Shown here: positions 34,831 through 43,446 of the stretch, piece after piece
Layout of the letters: every line of letters begins with the position of its first letter
How positions within the stretch are numbered: the first letter of the stretch is position 1
Assembly: GCF_011758805.1 (NCBI RefSeq)
Contig: NZ_JAANOW010000001.1
Location: forward strand, 3,348,001 to 3,412,000
Source: Mycolicibacterium fluoranthenivorans
GTDB lineage: Bacteria > Actinomycetota > Actinomycetes > Mycobacteriales > Mycobacteriaceae
Direction of reading: 5' to 3'
DNA: 64,000 nucleotides
The notes under the pieces: generated by a model
Told to the model about the DNA's origin: nothing
The model's database searches: none
The model's input: the letters and a program-made list of their open reading frames with translations, nothing else
Program-made: the position numbers and the translations under genes

Positions 34831-36012
34831 TCAGGCGGACAGCTTGCGGTCATCGCGGCCCAGCGACTGAACAGACGGGGTCGCGTCCTTGACGTCGACC
34901 ATTCTGCGCATCCACCGACGGGCGGGTTCCTCGATGAAGTGATACAGCGCGGCCGCCGCGGCGAATGCGACGGCGAACACGCCCAGCAGCATCCACGTGC
35001 CGGCCGGGCCGGCGAGGGTGAGCTCGAACTGCAGCACCGCCCAGTTCCACGCGGTGTGCACGATCTCGTGCACCATGTACAGGCTGAACGAGATCTGCCC
35101 CCCGTAGGTGAGCACCCGTAGCGACAACAGACTCGGCAACGTGCCGGTGCCGATCGCCAGCGTCACGACCAGCGGCACGAACAACAGGTCGAGCACGCCG
35201 CCGCTGTCGATCACATCCGGAATCGGGTGTGCGTCGAACCAGTAGAGAGCGCCGACCATCGCCACGACCAGTACGACGCCCGCGATGCCGGCCAGGGTGC
35301 GGGTCCGATCGGACGGGTTCAGTCGGCGGACCGCGGCGCACGCGATGGCGCCCGCGGTGAACTGCAGCAGAATGCGCGGGAGCCAGCTCCACGGCGTGTA
35401 GAAGTGCCCGGTGGCCAGCAGGAACATGACCGGCGGCAGCGTCACCGCGAACGCCAGCCACAGCAGGGTGCGGGCCCGGGTGGCCCTGGCCATCCGGAAG
35501 ATGATCAGCACCAGCCCGCCGAAGAGCAGATAAGCCAACCATTCCGCGCTGATCGACCACGCCGGTCCATCCCAGCTGGTGCCGTCGAAGAACGGCTGGA
35601 ACCACAGCTGCACCAGGAACAACTGGCGGATGTAGCTGACGGCGTTGAGGGTGCCGACGTTCTCCGAGGGAATGTGACCGACGTACAGCGTGAAGATGAT
35701 CCAGAGCGCGGCCAGATGCAGGGTTACCAAATAGACCGGCCATACCCTGGCCAGCCGCATCCACAGGAAGTGCAACGTGGCCCGGGTGGACCAGTTCTTA
35801 CCCATCTTGTCGATGTAGGTCCAGGTCAGGACGAATCCACTGAGGATGAAGAACAGGTCGACGCCCTGTGCTCCGACGTTGAGGATCGGGGCCAGTGCCT
35901 CGCTGAAATTCGGGGCGGCCTCATGCAGCAACGGCCGGAAGTGGAAGAGCACCACCCAGACTGCGGCAAAGATGCGAAGACCCGTGAGGGCCTTGATCTC
36001 TCCGCTGCGCAC
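34831..36012 (-). CDS. Acyltransferase family membrane protein (OafA-type)
   Basis: This 393-residue membrane protein has about ten spans and the acyltransferase-3 signatures KALTGLRIFAAVWVVLFHF, FILSGFVLTW, RLARVWPVYL and AWSISAEWLAYLLF. It probably acylates an envelope glycan or lipid. It is followed 109 bases later, on the same strand, by the exported SGNH hydrolase; adding and removing acyl groups on one substrate is a plausible pairing. It starts at GTG 36012. Confidence 0.88.
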   Translation of the reverse strand: MRSGEIKALTGLRIFAAVWVVLFHFRPLLHEAAPNFSEALAPILNVGAQGVDLFFILSGFVLTWTYIDKMGKNWSTRATLHFLWMRLARVWPVYLVTLHLAALWIIFTLYVGHIPSENVGTLNAVSYIRQLFLVQLWFQPFFDGTSWDGPAWSISAEWLAYLLFGGLVLIIFRMARATRARTLLWLAFAVTLPPVMFLLATGHFYTPWSWLPRILLQFTAGAIACAAVRRLNPSDRTRTLAGIAGVVLVVAMVGALYWFDAHPIPDVIDSGGVLDLLFVPLVVTLAIGTGTLPSLLSLRVLTYGGQISFSLYMVHEIVHTAWNWAVLQFELTLAGPAGTWMLLGVFAVAFAAAAALYHFIEEPARRWMRRMVDVKDATPSVQSLGRDDRKLSA

Positions 36013-36116
36013 AACACTCTTTCCGTGGCCGTATCCGTTGGGAGAATATCAGCGCAACGGGTCAGTGGCCGCGAAGCGAACGCTGAGCGATTCCTGTCAA
36101 CGACGGATGAACGCGA

Positions 36117-36671
36117 TCAGGGCGTAGGCGTGGGAGCCGGTCCCGGTGCAGGTCCGGTTCCTTGCGGCGGCGAAACGGGCGCCGCAGGTGCATCGGGATT
36201 CGCCGCGTTGTACTGCGCCGCGTTGCGGTTGAGCGTGTCGAGGTAGGCCTTGAGTTTCAGGCCCTGCAGCACCGGCGGCAGTCCCGGCCCGGGCGGCGCC
36301 TGGTCGGTCAGCTGCCAGGTCTGGCAACCGGTGGTCTTGAAGGTGCCGTCAGAGGCGTCGATCTGCACCACCTGCGCCTCGTGGGTGAAGGCGCGGTCGA
36401 TGGTGTCACCGGTCTGGCCGGCCGGCGCGGCGGCGATCCGACGCCAGGAGCAGGTGCCGTTGCCGACCGGACCTGCCGAGGCGTACACCCCCGGTGCGAT
36501 ATCGGTGCCCACCACGAAGGCACCATCGTGGTCGATCACGGTCTTGGGCGCCGCCGGCGGCGCCGGGGCCGGTGCCGGCGCGGGGTCGGCGCCGGCCGGG
36601 GACGGTACCGCCCAGGCCATGGCTGCGAAAGCGGCGAAGGCGGCAGGCACTGCCCACAGATTCGACCTCAT
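36117..36671 (-). CDS. Exported protein of unknown function
   Basis: This 184-residue protein has a signal peptide (MRSNLWAVPAAFAAFAAMAW, cleaved near AGA-DP) and a Pro/Ala linker. The compact central domain (VIDHDGAFVVGTDIAPGVYA, GNGTCSWRRI, GCQTWQLT) has two cysteines that could pair, and the tail is Pro-rich. The motif GxDIxPGxYxS with a following CSWxR is common in actinobacterial exported proteins, with no known activity. Confidence 0.72.
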   Translation of the reverse strand: MRSNLWAVPAAFAAFAAMAWAVPSPAGADPAPAPAPAPPAAPKTVIDHDGAFVVGTDIAPGVYASAGPVGNGTCSWRRIAAAPAGQTGDTIDRAFTHEAQVVQIDASDGTFKTTGCQTWQLTDQAPPGPGLPPVLQGLKLKAYLDTLNRNAAQYNAANPDAPAAPVSPPQGTGPAPGPAPTPTP

Positions 36672-36992
36672 GGGTATCAGGGTAGGCCCGCGCCGGCGGT
36701 GCTCAGTAACCCTTAAGGCTGCCTGAGTGGCTCCCGATGCCGCGGAACGCGGCCGGTGCGCACATCCGGCGACTCCGCTCTAGACTGCGATCTCAGCTAC
36801 TAACATGCAGGTAGAAGGCGTCGGCACGGGCCCAGCGGCCATTGGCGGAGCAGCCCCTCGGCGTTGCAAAATATGTACGACACGTCACTCTGTTATATGG
36901 GCTAAGCTCTCAGTTACATAAGCTAACCTGTGGCGATCATAAGACGCCTGGTAGCGGCGGCGAATCAAGCTGACAGGGGAAATCGGTACTCG
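36672..36992 (+). promoter_or_regulatory. mmpS upstream region with a direct repeat
   Basis: This 321-base region has no protein gene. GTTATATGGGCTAAG (36892-36906) and GTTACATAAGCTAAC (36913-36927) match at 11 of 15 positions and lie exactly 21 bases apart. Their cores (GGCTAAGCT, AGCTAACCT) resemble half of the iron-regulator IdeR box but score only about 10-11 of 19 against the full consensus. A candidate operator about 70-100 bases before mmpS. Confidence 0.5.
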
Positions 36993-37421
36993 ATGAACGT
37001 GCTCAAGCGCATCTGGATTCCGCTGGTCATCGTGGTCGTGGTCGCCGTGGCCACGTTCACCGTGATGCGGGTCCGCACGTTCTTCGGCACCGGTCCCGGA
37101 TATATCGCCACCGAGAACAGCGCCGGCGACGACACCAAGCCGTTCAACCCCAAAGTGGTCAAGTACGAGATCTGGGGCACCGGCGCCACCGCCAACATCA
37201 ACTACATGGACCTGGACGCCAAACCGCAGCGCGCCGACAACGCGCCGCTGCCGTGGACGCTCACGTTGAGCACCACCGCGCCGTCGGTGTTCCCCACCAT
37301 CTCCGCGCAGGGCGACGGCAACAGCCTGTCCTGCCGTATCACCGTCGATGACGAGGTCAAGGACGAGCGGACCGTGGACGGCGTGGGCGCCCACACCTAC
37401 TGCCTGGTGAAATCGGCATGA
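36993..37421 (+). CDS. MmpS-family membrane protein
   Basis: This 142-residue protein has one membrane span near the N-terminus ([18 protein letters not shown]), then a periplasmic beta-rich domain ([20 protein letters not shown], ending [13 protein letters not shown]) typical of MmpS proteins. These act as accessory subunits of MmpL transporters, including siderophore export (MmpS4/5). The ATG at 36993 gives the normal N-terminus. mmpL follows after 64 bases that contain a GC-rich repeat. Confidence 0.92.
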   Translation: MNVLKRIWIPLVIVVVVAVATFTVMRVRTFFGTGPGYIATENSAGDDTKPFNPKVVKYEIWGTGATANINYMDLDAKPQRADNAPLPWTLTLSTTAPSVFPTISAQGDGNSLSCRITVDDEVKDERTVDGVGAHTYCLVKSA

Positions 37422-37425
37422 CCCG

Positions 37426-37482
37426 AAGGCGAGCGCGAGCGAGGATCGCAGCGCAGCGAGGACCGGAGCGAGCGGGAGCCGA
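37426..37482 (+). repeat. GAGCGAG-rich intergenic repeat in the mmpS-mmpL gap
   Basis: A purine-rich, low-complexity stretch with repeated GAGCG/GCGAG units fills the gap between the two genes. Similar sequence occurs between genes in many mycobacteria. It may affect RNA stability or translation, but no function is proven. A related element lies at 59100-59141. Confidence 0.55.
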
Positions 37483-37485
37483 GGA

Positions 37486-40401
37486 ATGAGTAGCGCCCCC
37501 CGCAACGACGATCCACCCACGGACACCATTCCTGCGGTCGAGGCACCGAGGCGATCGGTGATCCCGCGGACCATCCGCGTCCTCGCCTTGCCGATCATCC
37601 TCGGCTGGATCGCCATCATGGTGGTGCTCAACGCGGTTGTCCCCCAGCTCGAAGAAGTGGGGAAACTGCGATCGGTCTCGATGAGCCCGGACAACGCACC
37701 GTCGATGATCGCCATGAAGCGGGTCGGCAAGGTCTTCGACGAGTTCAAGTCGAACAGTTCGGCGATGGTGGTGCTGGAGAGCGATCACCAGCTCGATGAC
37801 GCCGCGCACAAGTTCTACGACGAGATGATCAAGAAGCTGGAAGCCGACACCAAGCATGTCGAGCACATCCAGGATTTCTGGGGTGATCCGCTGACGGCGG
37901 CCGGGGCGCAAAGCGCCGACGGCAAGGCCACCTATGTCCAGGTGTATCTCGCCGGCAACCAGGGCGAGTCACTGGCCAACGAATCGGTCGAGGCCGCTCA
38001 GCAGATCATCGATAGCATGACCCCACCACCGGGGTTGAAGGTGTTCGTCACCGGACCGTCCGCCCTGGCGGCCGATCAGCACATCGCCGGTGACCGCAGC
38101 ATGAAGATCATCACCGGGCTGACGTTCGGCGTGATCATCGTGATGCTGCTGATCATCTACCGCTCGTTCGTGACGGTGTTGCTGGTGCTGACGATGGTCG
38201 CCGTCGAGTTGGGCATCACCCGCGGGTTCATCGCCTTCCTGGGCTATCACAACATCATCGGGCTCTCGACGTTCGCGACGAACCTGTTGGTGACGCTGGC
38301 CATCGCCGCGTCGACGGACTACGCGATCTTCCTCATCGGCCGGTACCAGGAAGCGCGCAGTGTCGGCGAGGACCGGGAAACCGCGTATTACACGATGTAC
38401 CACGGCACCGCCCACGTGATCCTGGGCTCGGGCCTGACCATCGCCGGCGCGACGTTCTGCCTGCACTTCACCAAACTCCCCTACTTCGTGTCCCTCGGTA
38501 TCCCGTTGGCCATCGGCATGGTGGTCGCGGTGTTCGCCGCCCTCACGCTGGGGCCCGCCGTCGTCACGGTGGCGTCCCGGTTCGGCAAGACACTGGAGCC
38601 CAAGCGGGCGATGCGTACCCGCGGCTGGCGCAAGATCGGCGCGATCATCGTGCGCTGGCCGGGGCCTGTGCTGGTGGGCACCCTCGCGCTGTCGATGGTC
38701 GGTCTGCTGACGTTGCCGGGGTACCGCACGAGTTACAACGACCGCGACTACCTGCCGGCCGACATCCCGGCCAACATCGGCTACGCGGCGGCGGATCGGC
38801 ATTTCAACCAGGCCCGGATGAACCCGGAACTGCTGCTCATCGAGAGCGATCACGATCTGCGTAACTCGGCGGACTTCCTGGTGATCGACAAGATCGCCAA
38901 AGCCATCTTCAAGGTGCCCGGCATCGGGCGCGTGCAGGCCATCACCCGGCCGCAGGGAACCCCGATCGAGCACACCTCGATCCCGTTCCAGATCAGCATG
39001 CAGGGCACCACACAGAAAATGAACGAGAAGTACCAGCAGGACATGATGGCCAACATGCTCAAGCAGGCCGATGACATGCAGGTCACGATCGACAACATGA
39101 CCAAGATGTCCAACATCACGGCCCAGATGGCAGCCACCACGCATTCGATGGTCACCAAGATGAAGACCATGACCCTCGATGTGGCCGAATTGCGGGACCA
39201 TATCGCCGATTTCGACGATTTCTTCCGGCCCATCCGCAATTACCTGTACTGGGAACCGCACTGCTACGACATCCCGTCGTGCTGGGCCATCAGGTCGATC
39301 TTCGACACCCTCGACGGTATCGACACCATGACCGACGACATCCAGAAGCTGATGCCCGATATGGAGCGGCTGGACACGCTGATGCCGCAGATGGTGGCGC
39401 TCATGCCGTCGATGATCGCCACGATGAAGAACATGAAGACCTACATGCTGACCATGTATCAGACCCAGAAGGGCATACAGGATCAGATGTCGGCGATGCA
39501 GGACAACTCGTCGGCGATGGGCGAAGCGTTCGACGCGGCCCGCAACGACGACTCCTTCTATCTGCCGCCCGAGACATTCAACAACGCCGAGTTCAAACGC
39601 GGTATGAAGAACTTCATCTCCCCCGATGGCAAGTCGGTGCGCTTCATCATCAGCCACGACGGCGATCCGATGAGCCCCGAAGGCATCTCGCATATCGAGC
39701 CCATCAAGCAGGCCGCCAAGGAAGCCATCAAGGGCACCCCGCTGGAGGGCTCCAAGATCTACCTCGGCGGCACCGCCTCGGTGTTCAAAGACATGGCCGA
39801 CGGCTCCAAATTCGACCTGATGATCGCCGGGATCGCCTCGTTGTGCCTGATCTTCATCATCATGCTGATCATCACCCGCGCCGTCGTCGCCGCCGCCGTC
39901 ATCGTCGGCACCGTGCTGCTCTCGTTGGGCACCTCGTTCGGCTTGTCCGTGCTGATCTGGCAACACATCATCGGTCAGCCGTTGCACTGGATGGTCCTGG
40001 CGATGTCGGTGATCATCCTGTTGGCCGTCGGTTCCGACTACAACCTGCTCTTGGTCTCCCGGTTCAAGGAGGAGATCCACGCCGGCCTGAACACCGGCAT
40101 CATCCGGTCGATGGGCGGTACCGGATCGGTGGTCACCTCGGCCGGTCTGGTGTTCGCCTTCACCATGATGTCGATGGCGGTCAGCGACCTGATCGTGATC
40201 GGGCAGGTCGGCACGACCATCGGTCTGGGTCTGCTGTTCGACACCTTGATCATCCGGTCGTTCATGACGCCGTCGATCGCGGCGTTGCTGGGCAAGTGGT
40301 TCTGGTGGCCGCAGCGGGTGCGTCAGCGTCCACTGCCCGCGCCGTGGCCCCAGCCCGCATCGGCACCGGTCGGCGCCGGCGCTTCGGAGTCAGTCAAGTG
40401 A
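37486..40401 (+). CDS. MmpL-family RND transporter
   Basis: This 971-residue inner-membrane RND pump has two blocks of membrane spans. Proton-relay Asp-Tyr pairs are [11 protein letters not shown] (Asp278/Tyr279) and [13 protein letters not shown] (Asp851/Tyr852). Between them, about residues 525-690 form a Met-rich coiled-coil hairpin ([16 protein letters not shown] and following). That hairpin marks the MmpL4/MmpL5 group, which exports siderophores, drugs or glycopeptidolipid parts with an MmpS partner. The ATG at 37486 directly follows the repeat. The next gene overlaps its stop or starts 18 bases later. Confidence 0.94.
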   Translation: MSSAPRNDDPPTDTIPAVEAPRRSVIPRTIRVLALPIILGWIAIMVVLNAVVPQLEEVGKLRSVSMSPDNAPSMIAMKRVGKVFDEFKSNSSAMVVLESDHQLDDAAHKFYDEMIKKLEADTKHVEHIQDFWGDPLTAAGAQSADGKATYVQVYLAGNQGESLANESVEAAQQIIDSMTPPPGLKVFVTGPSALAADQHIAGDRSMKIITGLTFGVIIVMLLIIYRSFVTVLLVLTMVAVELGITRGFIAFLGYHNIIGLSTFATNLLVTLAIAASTDYAIFLIGRYQEARSVGEDRETAYYTMYHGTAHVILGSGLTIAGATFCLHFTKLPYFVSLGIPLAIGMVVAVFAALTLGPAVVTVASRFGKTLEPKRAMRTRGWRKIGAIIVRWPGPVLVGTLALSMVGLLTLPGYRTSYNDRDYLPADIPANIGYAAADRHFNQARMNPELLLIESDHDLRNSADFLVIDKIAKAIFKVPGIGRVQAITRPQGTPIEHTSIPFQISMQGTTQKMNEKYQQDMMANMLKQADDMQVTIDNMTKMSNITAQMAATTHSMVTKMKTMTLDVAELRDHIADFDDFFRPIRNYLYWEPHCYDIPSCWAIRSIFDTLDGIDTMTDDIQKLMPDMERLDTLMPQMVALMPSMIATMKNMKTYMLTMYQTQKGIQDQMSAMQDNSSAMGEAFDAARNDDSFYLPPETFNNAEFKRGMKNFISPDGKSVRFIISHDGDPMSPEGISHIEPIKQAAKEAIKGTPLEGSKIYLGGTASVFKDMADGSKFDLMIAGIASLCLIFIIMLIITRAVVAAAVIVGTVLLSLGTSFGLSVLIWQHIIGQPLHWMVLAMSVIILLAVGSDYNLLLVSRFKEEIHAGLNTGIIRSMGGTGSVVTSAGLVFAFTMMSMAVSDLIVIGQVGTTIGLGLLFDTLIIRSFMTPSIAALLGKWFWWPQRVRQRPLPAPWPQPASAPVGAGASESVK

Positions 40402-40418
40402 AGGTGAGGGGTCAGGTA

Positions 40419-40781
40419 GTGAAGAAGACCAAACTGACGGCACTGGCGGCCATCGCGATCGCCACGGGCCTCACCGCTGCCGCCCCGGCGGCCGCGGACC
40501 CGGCGTATGACCGCGATCCCGACACCAACTTCGCCCACGAGTTGCACACCTACGGCATCTACGGGCAGAAGGACTACAACGCCTGGATCGGTAAACTGGT
40601 CTGCAAACGCCTCTACAACAACGTCGACCACACCGCGTTCGACTCGGCCAAGTTCATCGGCGCCAACCTCGACCGCCACAACACCACCGAGCAGAACTGG
40701 CAGTTCCTGGGCTCGGCACTGAACTACTACTGCCCCGACCAACGCGTCATCCTCGACCAGGTCGCGGCCGCCCAGCACTAG
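40419..40781 (+). CDS. Exported DUF732 protein
   Basis: This 120-residue protein has a signal peptide (KKTKLTALAAIAIATGLTAA, cleaved near AAA-DP) and a DUF732-type helical domain with two cysteines (KLVCKRLY and ALNYYCPDQ) likely to form a disulfide. The GTG at 40419 has a GGTGAGGGG site 7-9 bases upstream; a GTG at 40398 that overlaps the mmpL stop is the alternative. Third gene of the mmpS-mmpL operon. The position suggests a periplasmic helper for the pump. Confidence 0.85.
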   Translation: MKKTKLTALAAIAIATGLTAAAPAAADPAYDRDPDTNFAHELHTYGIYGQKDYNAWIGKLVCKRLYNNVDHTAFDSAKFIGANLDRHNTTEQNWQFLGSALNYYCPDQRVILDQVAAAQH

Positions 40782-40792
40782 GAAGGAACACC

Positions 40793-41269
40793 ATGACCAC
40801 CACCAAAGCCCGGCGCCGATCCCCCCGCCGACTGGCCGCCACCGCCATGGCCCTGACCGCCCTGGCCGGCGCCATCGCCACCTCTGGCATCGCCTCCGCC
40901 GATGCCACCGACGACTACCCCATCCCCAACCGCATCCTGCGCACCCCGTGCACCGCCGAACAAATCATGGCCGCCGCACGCGACGTCGAACCCGTCTACT
41001 ACGAGCGCTACATGATCGACTACAACAACAAACCCGCCGCCGACCAACAAGGCGCCCAAGACCGCATCCACTGGTTCTTCTCCATGGACTACGCCGGCCG
41101 CCGGCAATACTCCGAAGACACCGCCACCAACGCCTTCTACGAACAAATGTCCTGGCGCTGGCCCAACTGGGCCAAACTGTTCTTCAACAACAAAGGCGTC
41201 GCCGCCCATACCACCGACATCTGCCAGAACTACCCGGCAGGCGACATGTCCGTCTGGGACTGGCACTAG
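40793..41269 (+). CDS. Exported DUF5078 protein
   Basis: This 158-residue exported protein has a twin-arginine-containing basic start (KARRRSPRRLAATAMALTAL) and a signal peptide cleaved near ASA-DA. A helical domain follows with cysteines in RTPCTAEQIM and DICQNYP and the signature VEPVYYERYMIDYNN. It matches the mycobacterial DUF5078 type. It lies 11 bases after the DUF732 gene and ends the operon before a strong terminator. Function unknown. Confidence 0.85.
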   Translation: MTTTKARRRSPRRLAATAMALTALAGAIATSGIASADATDDYPIPNRILRTPCTAEQIMAAARDVEPVYYERYMIDYNNKPAADQQGAQDRIHWFFSMDYAGRRQYSEDTATNAFYEQMSWRWPNWAKLFFNNKGVAAHTTDICQNYPAGDMSVWDWH

Positions 41270-41282
41270 CCACGACCCGAAG

Positions 41283-41314
41283 GCCCGTGAATTCCCAAGG
41301 AATTCACGGGCTTT
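41283..41314 (+). terminator. Terminator of the mmpS-mmpL operon
   Basis: GCCCGTGAATTCC (41283-41295) and GGAATTCACGGGC (41299-41311) form a perfect 13-bp stem with a 3-base loop, followed by TTT. It sits between the convergent DUF5078 and MFS genes and may work in both directions. Confidence 0.85.
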
Positions 41315-41330
41315 CGCGTGTCAGGCGCAC

Positions 41331-42575
41331 TCAGCGCACCGCCGGCGCCACCTCGTGCTCAGGCGTGTCGACCGGTTCCGGCCGAGGCCCGCGGGTGAAG
41401 ACCATCAGTGCGACCGCGGCCAGCACGGCCGCACCGAACATGGCGATGCCCATGGGTACCGCACTGTGCTCACCGGCCAGGCCGACCAGAGGTGACGCAC
41501 CGGCGCCGAGGGCGTACTGCAGAAAACCCAGCACGGCTGAACCGGTCCCGGCCGCGTAACGGACCTCGGCGGTGGCCAGCGCCATGGCGTTGGCCACGAT
41601 GAAACCCATACTGGCCATGAAGCAGGCCATCAGCGCGATCGTCGGCACCGGCGCCACGCCGCCGGCAGTGACGGTGATCAACAGCAGTCCGGTGACGACC
41701 ACCATTGCCGCCACGCCGGCCGCAAGGAGCGTACGAGGCTCGACACGCGTCACCAACCTGGCCGACAGTGCGCTCATCACGGCCATCACCACCGCGCACC
41801 CACCAAAGGTCAGCGAGTACACCCGAGGGGACAGCCCGACGATGTTCTGCAGTACGAACGGTGAAGCAGATATATAGGAGAACAGCGCGGTGAACACGAA
41901 GGCCAATGCCAGCGTGTAGCCGAGGTATCGGCGGTTGGACAGCACGGTTCGGGTGCTCGCCCGCAGCGCCGCCAGTCCTCCGGGCCGCCGCCGGTCACGC
42001 GGGAGTGATTCCGGGGTGAAGAAGACAACCCCGAGCAACATCAACGCGTTCAAGACTGCCAGCGCGGCGAACACCGCGCGCCAGCCCAGGTCGGCGACGA
42101 TGAATCCACCGAGAACCGGCGCGATGACCGGTGCCAGCGCGCCGATGACCATCAGCACGCCGAACAGCCGGGCGGCCGCCGCCCCGGTGGCTCGGTCCGC
42201 CACGATGGCGCGCGAGATCACCACCCCGGCGGCGCCGCCGAAGCCCTGCGCAAACCGCAACGCGATGAGGACCGGCGCCGTCGGACTAACGATGCAGAGC
42301 AGGCTGGCGACAAGGCAGACCAGGCTGCCGACCAGCAGCGGCGTGCGCCTGCCGTAGCGGTCGGACAGCGGGCCGATCACCAGCTGACCGACCGCCAGGC
42401 CGATCAGCAACGCGGTCAGCGTGAGCTGAATCATCGATGCCGACGTGCCGAATTCGGCCGCCATCTCCGGAAACGCCGACAGGTACATGTCGATGGACAG
42501 CGGCGTGACGGCGGACAGCAGTGCCAGGACAGCGATCAACATCGCCGGTGTGGAACCACGAGTCGATGTGGTCAA
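41331..42575 (-). CDS. MFS multidrug transporter (Bcr/CflA type)
   Basis: This 414-residue transporter has 12 predicted spans. The Bcr/CflA hallmarks are TPLSIDMYLSAFPEMA at the first span, GPLSDRYGRRTPLLVGS (motif A) and FAQGFGGAAGVVISRAIVAD. It probably expels drugs by proton exchange. The start is TTG 42575. A MarR regulator gene lies divergently 94 bases away across an AT-rich palindromic spacer, which suggests local control. Confidence 0.9.
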   Translation of the reverse strand: MTTSTRGSTPAMLIAVLALLSAVTPLSIDMYLSAFPEMAAEFGTSASMIQLTLTALLIGLAVGQLVIGPLSDRYGRRTPLLVGSLVCLVASLLCIVSPTAPVLIALRFAQGFGGAAGVVISRAIVADRATGAAAARLFGVLMVIGALAPVIAPVLGGFIVADLGWRAVFAALAVLNALMLLGVVFFTPESLPRDRRRPGGLAALRASTRTVLSNRRYLGYTLALAFVFTALFSYISASPFVLQNIVGLSPRVYSLTFGGCAVVMAVMSALSARLVTRVEPRTLLAAGVAAMVVVTGLLLITVTAGGVAPVPTIALMACFMASMGFIVANAMALATAEVRYAAGTGSAVLGFLQYALGAGASPLVGLAGEHSAVPMGIAMFGAAVLAAVALMVFTRGPRPEPVDTPEHEVAPAVR

Positions 42576-42596
42576 GGAGGCACCTCAGTTCCATTT

Positions 42597-42640
42597 TGGA
42601 TATATATCTATATATATAGGAACATACGTATTGAGCAATA
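42597..42640. promoter_or_regulatory. AT-rich MarR-type operator region
   Basis: An alternating TA tract (about 42600-42618) is followed by TATTG-AG-CAATA (42629-42640), a perfect 5-2-5 palindrome of the kind MarR proteins bind. It lies between the MFS and marR starts. The AT content is striking against the GC-rich surroundings. Confidence 0.6.
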
Positions 42641-42669
42641 TGTAATCTGACGTGATGGAGACCACTCCG

Positions 42670-43164
42670 GTGAGCGACACCCACACCCGAGAACTCGCTC
42701 TCGCACTGCACGAGCTGTCCTGGCGGTTGACGCGTTTCGGCCCGCACCGCGCCGGCCTCGATCCCCTGCCGGCATCCGAGCTCGCGGTGCTGCGCGCCGT
42801 CGTGGACGAACCCGGCCTGAGCATCTCCGATGTCGCGAGCATCGTGGCCATGCAGTCGAGCAATGTCAGCGCCGCCGTCCGGGCCCTGATCAACCGCGGA
42901 TTGGTCTCGAAATCGCCACACGAAGATGACCGGCGCGTATCGGTATTGCACCCAACACCCAAGGCCCGCATCGATAAACGTGCGATCGACGATGCGCTCT
43001 CCGATGGCATCGCTGAAGTCCTGGCGGAATTACCGACCGAAGTCGTCGCGGCGCTGCTGTCCGCCGCACCCGCCATGCACACCCTGGCGGCCGCGCTGGC
43101 CAAGTCCGGCGGATCCACCAGAACACCGGTTGCCAGAATCGACAACGACGGCGCAGATCTGTGA
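42670..43164 (+). CDS. MarR-family transcriptional regulator
   Basis: This 164-residue winged-helix protein has recognition helices in LSISDVASIVAMQSSNVSAA and LINRGLVSKSPHEDDRRVSV, with the wing arginines DRR. The GTG at 42670 follows GGAG by 9 bases; GTG 42652 and ATG 42655 are in frame but lack a site. It probably represses the divergent Bcr/CflA-type exporter until a drug-like ligand binds. Confidence 0.88.
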   Translation: MSDTHTRELALALHELSWRLTRFGPHRAGLDPLPASELAVLRAVVDEPGLSISDVASIVAMQSSNVSAAVRALINRGLVSKSPHEDDRRVSVLHPTPKARIDKRAIDDALSDGIAEVLAELPTEVVAALLSAAPAMHTLAAALAKSGGSTRTPVARIDNDGADL

Positions 43165-43397
43165 ATCTTATTGTTCGGCAAGCTATTTGGCCGTCATCAC
43201 GGACCACGCTCCAGGCCAACATGATTCACGACATCGGCCCATGCCTCGCACCGCAGAGCAGGCAGCAGCCCTGGCCGACAACATCTTTGCGAAAACTCCG
43301 TGCCTCCTCTGCTAACGAGGTGAATTGCGGCCTCCACCAACACCGTTCACCAGCTGTTTTGTGAGTTTTCCGATAGGTGTGTTGAATTGTGAAGGGA

Positions 43398-43437
43398 GTC
43401 ACAGAATTTTGCTCCCTTACAAAATGCTCTGTTACTG
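43398..43437 (+). promoter_or_regulatory. GTCACAG/TTACAA elements before the NlpC/P60 gene
   Basis: GTCACAG (43398-43404), TTACAAAA (43417-43424) and GTTACTG (43431-43437) lie just upstream of the start at 43447. An inverted repeat AAGGGAG/CTCCCTT (43392-43398, 43412-43418) overlaps them. The pattern recalls MtrA-type control of cell-wall hydrolase genes; tentative. Confidence 0.35.
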
Positions 43438-43446
43438 TCCGTCCGC

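Noticed and set aside
36892..36927. A true IdeR box before mmpS
   Set aside because: Only about 10-11 of 19 positions fit the consensus; kept as a direct repeat with possible IdeR likeness rather than an IdeR site.
37969..40080. 703-codon open frame on the minus strand opposite mmpL
   Set aside because: Asp/His/Arg-rich composition with no domain, fully inside a clear RND transporter gene; a shadow caused by high GC.
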